DNA from: Leptolyngbyaceae cyanobacterium RU_5_1
GTDB lineage: Bacteria > Cyanobacteriota > Cyanobacteriia > Leptolyngbyales > Leptolyngbyaceae
Direction of reading: 5' to 3'
DNA length: 32,647 nt
Assembly (NCBI GenBank): GCA_012034055.1
Contig: JAAUSG010000029.1
Span: forward strand, 1-32,647
The translations under genes were made by a program, and so were the position numbers. Numbering within the stretch: position 1 is the first letter of the stretch; every line of letters starts with the position of its first letter. Of the stretch, positions 1-9,381 are shown one piece after another. The notes below the pieces were generated by a model. It searched no databases. It worked only from the letters and a program-made list of their open reading frames with translations, and had not been told where the DNA came from.

Positions 1-1070
1 AGATAGAGCGGTTCTGCCTCAGCATAGCGTCCCTGAGACTGGTAAAGGAATGCCAGGTTGTTGAGGCTTTGGGCAACATCCGGGTGATCCTCACCCAGCA
101 GCCGTTGCCTGATTGCCAAGGCTTGCTGAGAGAGCGATTCTGCCTCCGTGTAACGTCCCTGCAAATAGTAAAGTGATGCCAAGTTGTTGAGGCTGATGGC
201 CACATGCAGGTGTTCGTCATCCAACAACCGTTGCCTGATTCCAAGGCTTGCTGGAAGAGTGGTTCTGCCTCCGCGTAGCGTCCCTGGTCGCGATACAGAT
301 TTGCCAGTCGGCCCATGCTGTTTGCTAGATCTAGGGAATCAGTAATTTTCAGTCGTCCCAGGAGTCCCTCAAACTGGGAGGTCAGGTCGCGTAGTTCGCG
401 TTGGGCACCGACTTCGCACAGGGCTTCCAGGGCAGGCAGCAGGTAGGTTTGCAGCAGTTCGGTGTCGGTAGCTCCGGCGGCTCGTGCGGTTTCAAACTGG
501 TGGATGAGCTGGTGGGCGCGTTGACGGGCATCGTCAATGTTTGCTGTAGAGCTACTGGAGGAGAGGATCTGCAGGGGTTCAGGTTCAACGAAGACTACTT
601 CCGTGAGCTGGAGTCGCAGGCTGAACCAGCTATTCAGGTCGGGCATGGCGTGGATGGCGGTTTGCATGAAGGCGTAAGTCACCCACCAGATCTGGTTCAG
701 AGGAAAGGTGGCCAGCCTCCCGGTTAAAGTTTAGGACTCTCAGGGCATCGATGAGGGGGACTTGATTGGAGAAGGCAGTCGCAAAGCCAACGACGGAGGC
801 TACACCGGAGGGCAGACGGCTGAGTTCGTCCAGCAGGCTACTGACCAGCGCATCGGGAGTCTGGTAGGTGGGCAAGGCAATCTCGTGAACGGTGATTCCC
901 TGCTCAGCTAAGCGGGTGTTCAGGTCGCGAACCACCTGTTGCCGCGCAAACTCGGAGCTGAACTCTACCCTTGCCAGTCCCTTGGGCGATCGTATCGCCC
1001 AGAGTGCCAGCCGCTGGGTGATATCGGTTATACTGCCTGCACTTGCAACTGTGGGTTCAAAGTGTTCCAT
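1..1070 (-). pseudogene. TPR-repeat protein with NTPase-like N-terminal domain, frameshifted and cut by the window edge
   Basis: The reading starts at an ATG at 1070, inside the last codons of the upstream ATPase gene, so the two are translationally coupled. The first frame runs about 118 residues to ~716, where GAGGCTGGCC stands for an expected GAGGCGCTGGCC (two bases missing). The next frame continues through a typical linker (key motif NQIWWVTYAFMQ) to ~240, where one base is missing relative to the next repeat unit. From there to base 1 the third frame gives kinesin-light-chain-type TPRs of 42 residues (NNLA.LY..QGRY.EAE.L...AL.IR..LLG..H). The N-terminal ~200 residues look like the second half of a STAND/AAA-type NTPase without a visible P-loop; that is inference. 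The breaks may be real or assembly indels. Role unknown; the TPRs suggest protein binding. Confidence 0.75.
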
Positions 1071-2484
1071 CGGGAACCACCCCCGCCTTCAACTGACTCA
1101 GACGACCCTGCCCAACCAGAATATCTACCACCAGCGGATGGACGCCAAACCAGCGTTGCCCATTGAACTCCTGCACAGCGCGTGAATTGAGCAGCGAGTA
1201 GACGGGATCGGTGATCTGGGCTTCTTTCTCGCCATTGTAGATGCGCTCCAGCAGCGCTGCTTTGTCGTCGTATGTGACCGTTTCGCGATCGAAGGGACTC
1301 AGCCCTAACCGTCGTTCATAGTCACTGCGCAGGTTGACGATCGCCCCCTGCACGTCCTCAGCATTAATTTGGGTTGCCGATCGCAGTAAGGCACTGTCGG
1401 CAGCATAGTTGACCAGGGAAAACAGATCACGCAAATTGCCCCCCGATGCCACAATCAGCCGCATCATTTGCTCCGGTTCAAACAAATCCAGATTCATCCG
1501 GGCTGCCAGCACCTTTTGCACTGCCTCCCGTCCGATCGCATTCGCCGTATGGTCAGGCTGATACATAGGCGTATCGGGAATCACGAAGCTGCAATCCCCA
1601 GGAAACGGCAAGCGAGGCGCACTGGATGAGTAGTACAGTCCAATCGGCAGCGTGAAAATCAGGTGAGTGCGCAGGTCTTGGAAGATATTGGCATAGGTGA
1701 CAAATAAGTCTTCAATTCGCTGGTTGGGAATCCCGGCGCGATCGAAGTCCTCGCCAATAAACAACCATTGATGCCCACTGGCGGTTCGTAGCGCCTGATT
1801 ACACTCATCCAGCAGCCGATTGGCTACCTCGATCAGTGAGGTCAGGCGGCTAACGCGATACTCAACCACCTCTTGCTTACGAGTGGCAGCAAACTTGATC
1901 TCTCCCTTGAGCGTGGCAAACAGTCCGACAATTTTCGACCACAGCGACTCCTCCTTCGCTCCCACTCCTGCCTCCACGGTTGCCGCCATCGTCTGGGCTT
2001 GCTCACGGGTGTCTTTTTCAGTCGCAAACCAGTCCCAAATTTCCCGCAACCGGGCTTCTGAAGGACGCTTTCCGGCTCCACCCTGCTGGACTAGCAATGC
2101 CGTTCGCTCCGCCACTTCTGCCATCATCAACAGCAATACATCCAATGGTCTAAAACTACCCGGATCAAGAACCGTCATCGCACTGAAGCGGATGACGCGA
2201 AATTGATTATTGATGCGCTCAATCAATCTCGACAGCTCAGTAGATTTGCCCACACCGCGATGCCCCATCACGCAGGCTTTGAAGGGAATCCCATCCCGAT
2301 AGGCTCGTCCCAACCGCAGGCGGATACGCTCTATCTTGTCGCCGCCCCGAACCTGGTTGATCGCAGCCTGGTAGAACGCCGCCAGCTCCTCTGGGGTTTC
2401 CAATGGTTCAGGTTGCAACGTCTTGTAAACATCTTCCAGCGACGTTGCCGGTGTTGTTTGTTGTACTGCAGAACTCTGGCTCAT
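1057..2484 (-). CDS. AAA-type P-loop ATPase
   Basis: Predicted soluble ATPase of about 475 residues, counting from the ATG at 2484 (MSQSSAVQQ); a GTG eight codons upstream is possible but has no better support. A clear Walker A, GHRGVGKST, lies near residue 75, and a Walker B-like FIGEDFD lies in the middle of the protein. The C-terminal part (GQRWFGVHPLVVDIL) looks like the winged-helix segment often found at the end of such ATPases. No membrane segment is visible. The stop overlaps the ATG of the TPR gene by 14 bases, so both probably work together, for example as ATPase plus TPR sensor or adaptor. The substrate is unknown, and I cannot assign it to a named system. Confidence 0.85.
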   Translation of the reverse strand: MSQSSAVQQTTPATSLEDVYKTLQPEPLETPEELAAFYQAAINQVRGGDKIERIRLRLGRAYRDGIPFKACVMGHRGVGKSTELSRLIERINNQFRVIRFSAMTVLDPGSFRPLDVLLLMMAEVAERTALLVQQGGAGKRPSEARLREIWDWFATEKDTREQAQTMAATVEAGVGAKEESLWSKIVGLFATLKGEIKFAATRKQEVVEYRVSRLTSLIEVANRLLDECNQALRTASGHQWLFIGEDFDRAGIPNQRIEDLFVTYANIFQDLRTHLIFTLPIGLYYSSSAPRLPFPGDCSFVIPDTPMYQPDHTANAIGREAVQKVLAARMNLDLFEPEQMMRLIVASGGNLRDLFSLVNYAADSALLRSATQINAEDVQGAIVNLRSDYERRLGLSPFDRETVTYDDKAALLERIYNGEKEAQITDPVYSLLNSRAVQEFNGQRWFGVHPLVVDILVGQGRLSQLKAGVVPDGTL

Positions 2485-2665
2485 AGCTGCATCCCCTGGA
2501 TCTGCCACTCAAACTTATAGCAGCTTTTGCGGAGGGAATGGTGTTGGGAAAGGAGCGATCGCTCCTGCGGTCAGAAACCGCGATCGTTCCTATGCATTAA
2601 ATTCATCAGCTCATTCCCAAACGTTAACCCAATCACAACCCTGTCTTGATGCTGCAGTTGAGAGA
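2485..2665. other. Divergent intergenic region
   Basis: This spacer of about 180 bases separates the minus-strand ATPase gene from the plus-strand isomerase gene and should hold both promoters. It contains a palindrome centred on a HIP1 site (AGGAGCGATCGCTCCT, about 2551-2566) and a second ACCGCGATCGTTCC block just after it. No convincing -10/-35 pair or RNA gene was recognised. Confidence 0.4.
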
Positions 2666-3451
2666 ATGGACATCGGGATGTTCCGTAAAGTCCGTAGTAT
2701 CGTTGCTAACATGCCTCAAGATTTGTCTGTCAGTGTGTCTTCGTTGGAGAAGATTCGTCAATGCACCATTACAGGAACCGAAATCACTTCCCTGCTGAAG
2801 CAGTATGGGATACTACCAAAGTTGATGCAGGAACTGCTGATTGATGACGCGATCGCGGCGATCGCCCTGACTGCAGAGGAAATCCTCAAAACCTGTCAAC
2901 AGTTTTACCAACAGCATCAACTATCCTCCGAAGCAGACGTGCAGGTGTGGCTGGCGGAACGTGGGATCTCCCGTGATCAGCTAGAGGGAATTATCACCCG
3001 TGATGCTCGATTACAGCGTTTCAAGCAGTCAACCTGGGGACCTAAACTGGAATCTTACTTCCTTCAACGCAAGGCGAAATTAGACCGGGTTATCTATTCC
3101 TTAATTCGAGTTAAGGAACTGGGAACTGCCCAAGAACTCTACTTTCGCATTCAAGAAGGTGAACAGTCATTGAGTGAGCTGGCCCGTGAGCACTCCCAGG
3201 GAGTTGAGGCAGAAACAGGCGGCTTGCTGGGGCCGGTTGAACTGGGTGTTCCCCATCCGGCGATCGCCAAAATGCTGGTAGCGAGTCAACCGGGTCAGCT
3301 TCTCCCTCCAACCCGCCTGGGAGAGTGGATCATCATTTTGCGATTGGAAAAGCTTCTTCCGGCTCAATTGGATGAACCCACTCAGCAACGCTTGCTGAAC
3401 GAACTGTTTGAAAATTGGCTGCAGACCGAACTCATCCAGGTACGGACATAA
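2666..3451 (+). CDS. Parvulin-type peptidylprolyl isomerase (PpiC/SurA-like)
   Basis: 261 residues. The N-terminal ~115 residues are helical (LLKQYGILPKLMQELLIDDAI...) and resemble the SurA-type chaperone arm. The C-terminal part (about 145-235) carries rotamase features: ELYFRIQEGEQSLSELAREHS, then the TGGLLGPVELG loop, ending in an acidic/aromatic tail. Similar cyanobacterial proteins are often found beside HlyD/ABC exporters of peptides, where they are thought to help export or maturation; no exporter is present here, so the gene stands alone. No signal peptide is seen. The start is unsettled: ATG 2666 gives the longest form, while ATG 2711 (MPQDLSVSV) begins closer to the conserved region; neither has a strong ribosome binding site. 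Confidence 0.8.
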   Translation: MDIGMFRKVRSIVANMPQDLSVSVSSLEKIRQCTITGTEITSLLKQYGILPKLMQELLIDDAIAAIALTAEEILKTCQQFYQQHQLSSEADVQVWLAERGISRDQLEGIITRDARLQRFKQSTWGPKLESYFLQRKAKLDRVIYSLIRVKELGTAQELYFRIQEGEQSLSELAREHSQGVEAETGGLLGPVELGVPHPAIAKMLVASQPGQLLPPTRLGEWIIILRLEKLLPAQLDEPTQQRLLNELFENWLQTELIQVRT

Positions 3452-3541
3452 ACCAAGGCAACAGTATCAAGAGTTTGGCGTTTGTTACCTGTCCTAACCT
3501 ACCAAAGTACTGCTACAGAAGCAGCAAGTTGTAATTACAAT

Positions 3542-4497
3542 CTAGCTTGCCAGGTACTCTCCGATCGCAGCTTTGCGCTTACGTAACTTGGTTAAGGCTT
3601 CGCGCTCAATTTGGCGAACCCGTTCCCGGCTGATGTTGAGGCGATCGCCAATTTTGCCAGGGTCATTGCCTGTCCGTCTTCCAGTCCGAAACGCAGGGTG
3701 AGCACCTGTCGTTGTTGGGGTGTTAACTCCGACATGAGCCGCTCCAAATCGGTTCGCAAGGAGGATTGGAGGGTAAATTCTTCGGGAGACGCGCCGGTAT
3801 CTTCCAGTAGATCCCCTAGCTCAGTATCCTGGTTGTCGCCGACACGCAAATCGAGGGATAGAGGAATGCGGGCTTGTTCCAGATAATCACGAACCTGACG
3901 AGGGGTTAAATCTAGCTCTTCGGCTAGTTCTGCGGCTGTGGCCGCTCTGCCCAACTGTTGGGCGAGTTGTCGTTGCGCTTTCTTAATCTTGTTCAGCTTT
4001 TCAGTGATGTGAATGGGCAACCGGATCGTGCGCCCTTTTTCGGCGATCGCGCGCGTGATGGCCTGTCGAATCCACCAATAGGCGTAGGTGGAGAAGCGAT
4101 AGCCTTTGCTGGGATCGAATTTTTCTACCCCACGCTGCATCCCAATCGTGCCTTCCTGAATCAGATCCAGCAAATCGACATTGCGCTTGGTGTATTTCTT
4201 AGCGACTGAGACGACCAAGCGCAAGTTGGCCTCAACCATTTTGCGCTTGGCAGTCTCGCCTTCCGCGATCGCCTGCTTCAATTCCCTGTCAGAAAGATTA
4301 ACGGCTTCTCCCCATTCTGCCAATGTGGGAGAATGGCCTGATTGAGGCGTCAGAGATTCCCTCGCCTCATACAGAGCTGTTAATCGCTGTACCTGCTTTC
4401 CATAGACAACTTCTTGCTCATGAGTCAACAGGGGAACACGACCAATTTCTCGTAAGTAGGTACGAACCAAATCCGAGGAAGTCTGCGCAGTCTTCAT
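3542..4497 (-). CDS. Group 2 RNA polymerase sigma factor (RpoD-like), frame broken near the C terminus
   Basis: A sigma-70 factor that directs RNA polymerase to promoters. Region 1.2 ([17 protein letters not shown]) opens the protein. Region 2 holds [22 protein letters not shown] and [13 protein letters not shown], the DNA-melting and -10 binding helices. Region 3 follows, then region 4 begins at [18 protein letters not shown]. The frame as printed ends at 3592 with nonsense residues. Adding one A to the AAAA tract (plus-strand TTTT at 3652-3655) restores the family sequence [19 protein letters not shown] and the end GEYLAS, with a TAG at 3542-3544, for about 318 residues. The length and missing long N-terminal extension fit group 2 factors of the SigB/SigD type, not the primary SigA. 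A homopolymer assembly error is the most likely explanation. Confidence 0.9.
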
Positions 4498-5171
4498 AAC
4501 GCTACACGTAAGTAATGATGAACTAGAATTCGGCTAGAAGCTACTAACCAGAGAAGTTAACAGGGTGTGAGATTATCGCAAATGCCAGTGATCACATCGA
4601 CAGAGTGCTAAATTTCCTCGCGTACTTTAACCAGGTCGTACTTTAACTGGGATAGTGGCAATTGAGAACTGCTGCCGGACGTGACGAATCTTTAACAAAC
4701 CAACCAATAGAGCGATAGCTGAAAATGCCAAAATAGCATTTATTTGCGCAATAAATGTGAGTGTCATAGAAATACAGATTCAGATGTATGTTCAATAATA
4801 TATTAAATATTGTATCTTTTCTGAGAAAAGTTCATCCGTCTAAGTAGGGATATTTTTAGATTTAGAGCAATCTCATTAAGAACTGTTCTCAATACGTTGC
4901 ACTATTAAGACTACCTGCAATCTGGTTTTACAAATGCATCTTGGGCAACAAAACACAGCAAACTTTTCAGGAGAATACCAGAATAGCTTTCCTGTCAGGA
5001 GAAGACTGTAGGCGTTAATAAACTTAATCTTCTCTAAGTAAAGCTTGACCTAACTCTAAAAATTACTCGTTCACAGCCCTACATTTGTTTACATCAGGAT
5101 CTACGCAAATGACCGAAAGATCAGGGGTTTAGGCGGGTAGTCGGTAATGGGTAATTGGCTGAATGTCCGAT
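4498..5171. other. Long intergenic region between sigma factor and carB
   Basis: About 670 bases, AT-rich in the middle (4780-4870), with a small hairpin CTTTTCTGAGAAAAG near 4815-4830. Near its end (about 5133-5158) there is a GTAATGGGTAATTGG motif of the STRR kind also seen at 16790-16806. It should contain the sigma factor promoter and the carB 3' end. I see no tRNA or recognised riboswitch. One short membrane-type ORF is listed separately. Confidence 0.4.
4627..4767 (-). CDS. Possible small single-span membrane protein
   Basis: A 46-residue open frame starts at ATG 4767. Its first 28 residues are strongly hydrophobic (INAILAFSAIALLVGLL) and are followed by a basic stretch (KIRHVRQQ). This is the layout of a small single-span protein such as the low-mass subunits common in cyanobacteria, but it matches no PSI, PSII or cytochrome b6f subunit that I know. 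There is no clear ribosome binding site. It may be chance; the composition is the only support. Confidence 0.25.
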   Translation of the reverse strand: MTLTFIAQINAILAFSAIALLVGLLKIRHVRQQFSIATIPVKVRPG

Positions 5172-8100
5172 TCACCCCGACGGATGGAGGATGTAGTCCT
5201 GGAGTGCTCTAACCGATGGAGATTGAGATTGCAATGAGCGAATGGCAGCAGCAGTTGCTTTGGCACCTGCGATCGTGGTGATGATTGGAATTTTGTACAT
5301 CAACGCAGTGCGGCGAATCAGGCGTCCGTCTGCGCGGGCTTCTTCTCCAGAAGGAGTATTGATGATCAATTGAATTTGCTCGTTCTTAATCCAATCCAGC
5401 ACGTGGGGGCGGCCTTCGTGGAGCTTGAGCACCAGTTCAACGTCCAAACCGTGATCGATAAGAACCTTGCGAGTACCGATGGTGGCAACAATTTGAAAGC
5501 CCAGGTCAATGAAGTCTTTGACCACCGGGATGACGGCGGATTTGTCGCGATCGCTCATGGACACAAACACCGTTCCTTTGAGCGGCAGGCGCTGACTTGC
5601 GGCCAGTTCCGCCTTGGCGTAGGAGGTGCCAAAGTTGGTGTCAATGCCCATCACCTCACCCGTTGACCGCATTTCCGGGCCCAGAATCGGGTCGGTGCCA
5701 GAGAATTTTTCAAATGGAAGGACAGCTTCCTTAACCGCCATGTGACTGGGGATCACTTCCTGCGTGTAGTTTAGAGCTGCCAACGTTTTGCCCGACATAA
5801 TCCGGGCCGCCATTTTTGCCAGAGGAACGCCGATCGCCTTAGAGACAAATGGCACCGTCCGGGATGCACGCGGGTTTGCTTCCAGGATAAAAACCGTTTC
5901 TCCCTGGCAGGCGAACTGAATATTCATCAGCCCAATCACGTTCAGCGTCCTGGCCAACTCAATCGTCCAGGTACGGATTTGCTCCAGTACTGTTGGACTT
6001 AGGGAAACAGACGGGAGAGAACAGGCCGAGTCGCCAGAGTGGATTCCGGCTTGCTCAATGTGCTCCATAATGCCGCCAATTACGACATGTCCGGTGGCAT
6101 CGGCGATCGCGTCCACATCCACCTCGATCGCATTCTCCAGGTACTGATCCACCAGAATCGGGTGATCCGGTTCCACCTGCACCGCATAGGTCATGTAGTG
6201 CTCCAGCTCGGCATCAGAATAGACAATTTCCATCGCTCGTCCCCCCAACACATAGCTGGGACGCACCACGACGGGATAGCTGATTCGACGCGCAATCTCC
6301 AGCGCCTCCCGTGAACTGCGGGCAATCCCGTTAGAGGGCTGGCGAATATTGAGCTGGCGCAAGACCTTCTCAAAGCGCTCCCGGTCTTCGGCAGTATCGA
6401 TGGAATCGGGAGAGGTGCCCCAGATGGAAGTATGAGGAGTGAGGACGGAGGAGTGAGGAGAAGAGTCAGATTCATTCCTCCGTCCTCCGTCCTCCGCCCT
6501 CCGTCCTCCGCCCTCCGTCCTCCGCCCTTCCAGATACTTCTGCAACGGCACCGCCAGCTTCAACGGCGTTTGGCCGCCGAATTGGATGATGATGCCTTCG
6601 GGGTTTTCGGCTTCGATGATGTTGAGCACGTCCTCTTTGGTGAGCGGCTCGAAGTAGAGGCGATCGCTGGTATCGTAGTCGGTGGAAACGGTTTCTGGGT
6701 TGGAGTTGACCATGATCGTCTCGAAGCCGTCCTCTCGTAGAGAGAAAGAGGCATGACAGCAGCAGTAGTCAAATTCGATGCCTTGCCCAATTCGGTTCGG
6801 ACCGCCGCCCAAAATCATCACCTTGCGCTTGTCGGAGGGCAGGATTTCGTTTTCTTCCTCGTAGGTGGAGTAGTAGTAGGGGGTCAAGGCCTCGAATTCA
6901 GCGGCGCAGGTATCGACGGTTTTGTAGACGGGAATTACCCCCAGGCTCTTGCGATAGGTACGAACGTCGTCTTCAGTGGTTTTGGTGGCAAAGGCAATTT
7001 GGCGATCGCTGAAACCCTGCCGCTTAATGTCGTACATCTGCTCCCTGGTCAACCCTTTCAGCGCCGTGCGCTTCAGAAACTTCTCGGTTTCTAGCAATTC
7101 CTGAAGCTTGTCCAGGAACCAGGGGTCGATCGCGGTCAGCTCATAAATTTCCTCTGCACTCATGCCCATCAGAAAGGCATGGCGAACCGTAAAGATGCGA
7201 TCGGGATTGGGGGTGCGCAGTCCGGATCGGATGTGTTCCAGACTGGGGATCTTTTCCGGCTTGTCGCAGCCCCAACCCGCTCGTCCAGTCTCTAGCGATC
7301 GCAATGCCTTCTGAAAGGACTCCTGGAATGTGCGCCCGATCGCCATCGCCTCGCCCACCGATTTCATTTGAGTCGTCAGCACGGGTTGGGCACCGGGAAA
7401 CTTCTCGAAGGCAAAGCGCGGAATTTTAGTGACCACGTAATCGATCGTCGGCTCGAAGCTGGCAGGTGTCTTTTTGGTAATATCGTTTGGGATCTCATTC
7501 AATGAGTAGCCGACTGCCAGTTTGGCGGCCATCTTGGCGATCGGAAATCCCGTTGCTTTGGATGCCAGCGCCGAACTGCGCGATACCCGTGGGTTCATCT
7601 CAATCACAATCACATCGCCCGTGTCGGGATTGACCGCAAACTGAATATTGGAACCGCCCGTCTCCACACCAATCTCGCGAATGATTTTGATCGACGCATC
7701 CCGGAGACGCTGATATTCCTTATCGGTTAACGTTTGCGCTGGAGCCACCGTGATTGAATCCCCCGTATGAACCCCCATCGGATCCAGGTTCTCGATCGAA
7801 CAGATAATCACCACGTTGTCCGCCATATCCCGCATTACTTCTAGCTCGTACTCTTTCCAACCGAGCAGAGACTTTTCGATCAAGATTTGCGAGACTGGGC
7901 TGGCATCCAATCCAGTCTGAGCAATTTCCTCAAATTCCTCCTGGTTGTAGGCAATTCCCCCTCCTGTACCGCCCATTGTGAATGCCGGACGAATGATCAG
8001 CGGGTACAGTCCAATCTGATGGCCAATCTCCCTGGCTTCATCCAACGTCGTTGCCAATCCAGACGGGCAAACCCCAACCCCAATTCGCTCCATTGCCTCT

Positions 8101-8498
8101 TTGAACAGCTTGCGGTCTTCTGCCATCTCGATCGCGGGCAGCTTCGCCCCAATCAGTTCCACGCCGTACTTGTCCAAGACACCGCTTTTTGCCAGGGACA
8201 CCGCCAGGTTGAGCGCCGTCTGACCCCCCATTGTCGGCAGCAAGGCATCCGGTCGCTCTTTCTCAATGATCTTCTCCACGATTTCTGGAGTCAGCGGTTC
8301 AATGTAGGTTCGGTCTGCCGTATCTGGATCGGTCATGATCGTGGCCGGATTGGAGTTGACCAAAATCACTTCGTAGCCTTCCTCCCGCAGGGCTTTGCAG
8401 GCCTGGGTGCCGGAGTAGTCGAACTCGCAGGCCTGTCCAATTACAATCGGACCAGAGCCAATCAGCAGAATTTTGTGGAGATCAGTACGGCGGGGCAT
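5172..8498 (-). CDS. carB: Carbamoyl-phosphate synthase large chain
   Basis: CarB makes carbamoyl phosphate from bicarbonate, ATP and the ammonia delivered by CarA, for pyrimidine and arginine synthesis. The two homologous halves are clear: the first starts with [20 protein letters not shown] and the second with [19 protein letters not shown]. Each has an ATP-grasp domain ([19 protein letters not shown]), and the C-terminal ~140 residues form the MGS-like allosteric domain ([15 protein letters not shown]). The frame is intact for 1108 residues. Between KYLE and [15 protein letters not shown], about residues 655-690, there is an extra segment of about 34 residues rich in R, G, E, S and T, encoded by heptad repeats. 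This lies in the linker just before the second ATP-grasp domain. The ATG at 8498 fits the family start [11 protein letters not shown]. carA is not in the window. Confidence 0.98.
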   Translation of the reverse strand: MPRRTDLHKILLIGSGPIVIGQACEFDYSGTQACKALREEGYEVILVNSNPATIMTDPDTADRTYIEPLTPEIVEKIIEKERPDALLPTMGGQTALNLAVSLAKSGVLDKYGVELIGAKLPAIEMAEDRKLFKEAMERIGVGVCPSGLATTLDEAREIGHQIGLYPLIIRPAFTMGGTGGGIAYNQEEFEEIAQTGLDASPVSQILIEKSLLGWKEYELEVMRDMADNVVIICSIENLDPMGVHTGDSITVAPAQTLTDKEYQRLRDASIKIIREIGVETGGSNIQFAVNPDTGDVIVIEMNPRVSRSSALASKATGFPIAKMAAKLAVGYSLNEIPNDITKKTPASFEPTIDYVVTKIPRFAFEKFPGAQPVLTTQMKSVGEAMAIGRTFQESFQKALRSLETGRAGWGCDKPEKIPSLEHIRSGLRTPNPDRIFTVRHAFLMGMSAEEIYELTAIDPWFLDKLQELLETEKFLKRTALKGLTREQMYDIKRQGFSDRQIAFATKTTEDDVRTYRKSLGVIPVYKTVDTCAAEFEALTPYYYSTYEEENEILPSDKRKVMILGGGPNRIGQGIEFDYCCCHASFSLREDGFETIMVNSNPETVSTDYDTSDRLYFEPLTKEDVLNIIEAENPEGIIIQFGGQTPLKLAVPLQKYLEGRRTEGGGRRAEDGGRRNESDSSPHSSVLTPHTSIWGTSPDSIDTAEDRERFEKVLRQLNIRQPSNGIARSSREALEIARRISYPVVVRPSYVLGGRAMEIVYSDAELEHYMTYAVQVEPDHPILVDQYLENAIEVDVDAIADATGHVVIGGIMEHIEQAGIHSGDSACSLPSVSLSPTVLEQIRTWTIELARTLNVIGLMNIQFACQGETVFILEANPRASRTVPFVSKAIGVPLAKMAARIMSGKTLAALNYTQEVIPSHMAVKEAVLPFEKFSGTDPILGPEMRSTGEVMGIDTNFGTSYAKAELAASQRLPLKGTVFVSMSDRDKSAVIPVVKDFIDLGFQIVATIGTRKVLIDHGLDVELVLKLHEGRPHVLDWIKNEQIQLIINTPSGEEARADGRLIRRTALMYKIPIITTIAGAKATAAAIRSLQSQSPSVRALQDYILHPSG
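6434..6531. repeat. Heptad repeat (STRR) arrays inserted in frame in carB
   Basis: Two arrays face each other. At 6434-6461 there are four GAGGAGT-type units (GAGGAGT, GAGGACG, GAGGAGT, GAGGAGA). At 6477-6525 there are seven CCTCCGT/CCTCCGC units plus a partial copy. The two are near inverse complements with about 15 bases between, so the stretch could fold into a long hairpin. They account for almost the whole extra CarB segment (about 102 bases, a multiple of three) and keep the frame open on the coding strand. Confidence 0.9.
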
Positions 8499-8987
8499 GG
8501 TTGGAATCCAGTCGATCGCTAAAAATCCCGTTCATTGTAGCGGAAAGCCTTTTCCGAATTGGTAGCGTTTTAACTAATTCCATTGGATTTTTGGATTATG
8601 GCAGTGAGGATGAACGGCCCGTCGAGTGTGTTAAACGTACGGCGGGGCATGGAAGACCACAATGTCTACTGGAATTGAACAATTTTCAGCGATTACACAT
8701 CACCTCAACTCGCTTCAATCACCAGCAAGCCGTTAATTTAGTTACCGCTCATGCTAGAGCGATCGCCATTCATGGCTACAGCGAAGCAAATCGAGGATAC
8801 CAGTCTGAAAGCATCTGCGTGGGTGGCGCAGATCAGAATCAGATTGATGCGTTCATCAACTCTGTCAACGTCAACAAATCAAGCTTCACGGATTACACAC
8901 TCAACCCAATCAACGCTCCCAGACAAACTAACGGCGATTGCTCGGCTCCTGATCTAAGAGGCGGACGTGGCCCCAAAATGTTGTTTT
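8499..8987. other. carB upstream region with no recognised gene
   Basis: About 490 bases. It should contain the carB promoter. A perfect 16-base direct repeat, GTACGGCGGGGCATGG, covers the carB start (8485-8500) and recurs at 8637-8652, giving a second potential ATG-Pro-Arg-Arg start about 150 bases upstream that is followed by unrelated sequence. The plus-strand open frame through here has no recognisable protein features. No RNA gene was seen. Confidence 0.4.
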
Positions 8988-9025
8988 CGTCTGTAGGGAC
9001 GTTATATATGACGTCCCTACAGACG
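8988..9025. repeat. Palindromic element (15-base arms), related to 26791-26847
   Basis: A perfect inverted repeat: arm CGTCTGTAGGGACGT at 8988-9002, loop TATATATG, and the complementary arm at 9011-9025. The same core (TGTAGGGACGTTATATAT...ACGTCCCTACAGA) occurs at 26791-26847. In both places the element is followed by a TTAACCAC-like edge that supplies the stop codon of the neighbouring minus-strand reading frame. It behaves like a small dispersed palindromic or MITE-type repeat and may also act as a terminator. Confidence 0.8.
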
Positions 9026-9026
9026 T

Positions 9027-9167
9027 TTAACCACAGGTCTGGAACACTACCGGATCGTCCTTGACTGTCAAAATATCGCCATCAAATACGGCTGAAACAT
9101 CGGTAAAATCGATGCCGTGTTGACGAAGATTGGCAAGACGCTTTGCTTCATCCCATTCGTATTCCAT
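9027..9167 (-). pseudogene. brnT: Truncated BrnT-family toxin
   Basis: 46 residues from the ATG at 9167. The first ~40 match the N terminus of BrnT, a RelE-fold ribonuclease toxin: MEYEWDEAKRLANLRQHGID, then FTDVSAVFDGDILTVKDD. BrnT proteins are usually about 90 residues; here the frame ends at a TAA formed at the edge of the palindromic element, so the catalytic C-terminal half (family motif R...G.....VV) is gone. No BrnA antitoxin follows. It is likely a dead remnant cut by the repeat insertion. Confidence 0.75.
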
Positions 9168-9218
9168 GCTTGAACGACAGCTACAATAACCAATCGTAGT
9201 TACAAAATGTCGTTACAG

Positions 9219-9374
9219 CTACCCGTACCTAGCAACTTTGTTTCTGAACACGCTATCAGCAGGTTTAAACCACCACACCAAAATACTTTCTGTTTCGCTA
9301 CTTTCAAATTGAATGATCGTGTCCAAGCTATCTCACAAAATTTGAATAATCTTCGATGTTGGGCTATGTTTCAC
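9219..9374 (-). pseudogene. Decayed C-terminal remnant, probably of a DUF5615 PIN-like toxin
   Basis: Directly downstream of the DUF433 gene, in the place where the DUF5615 partner usually lies, a frame reads PTSKIIQIL, stop, DSLDTIIQFESSETESILV and runs to a TAG at 9219-9221. The pattern (P.T..I..IL.D....I..F.....S.L) resembles the C-terminal end of DUF5615 proteins. The N-terminal half with its catalytic aspartates is missing and a TGA interrupts the frame. The assignment rests on the pattern and the neighbour only. Confidence 0.45.
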
Positions 9375-9381
9375 AGCGATT

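Noticed and set aside
382-588. Minus-strand open frame in the TPR gene
   Set aside because: It is out of phase with the conserved TPR-protein frame, which is open through the same bases.
8501-9064. Plus-strand open frame of 187 codons upstream of carB
   Set aside because: It has no recognisable motif, no ribosome binding site, and crosses the palindromic element; treated as non-coding.
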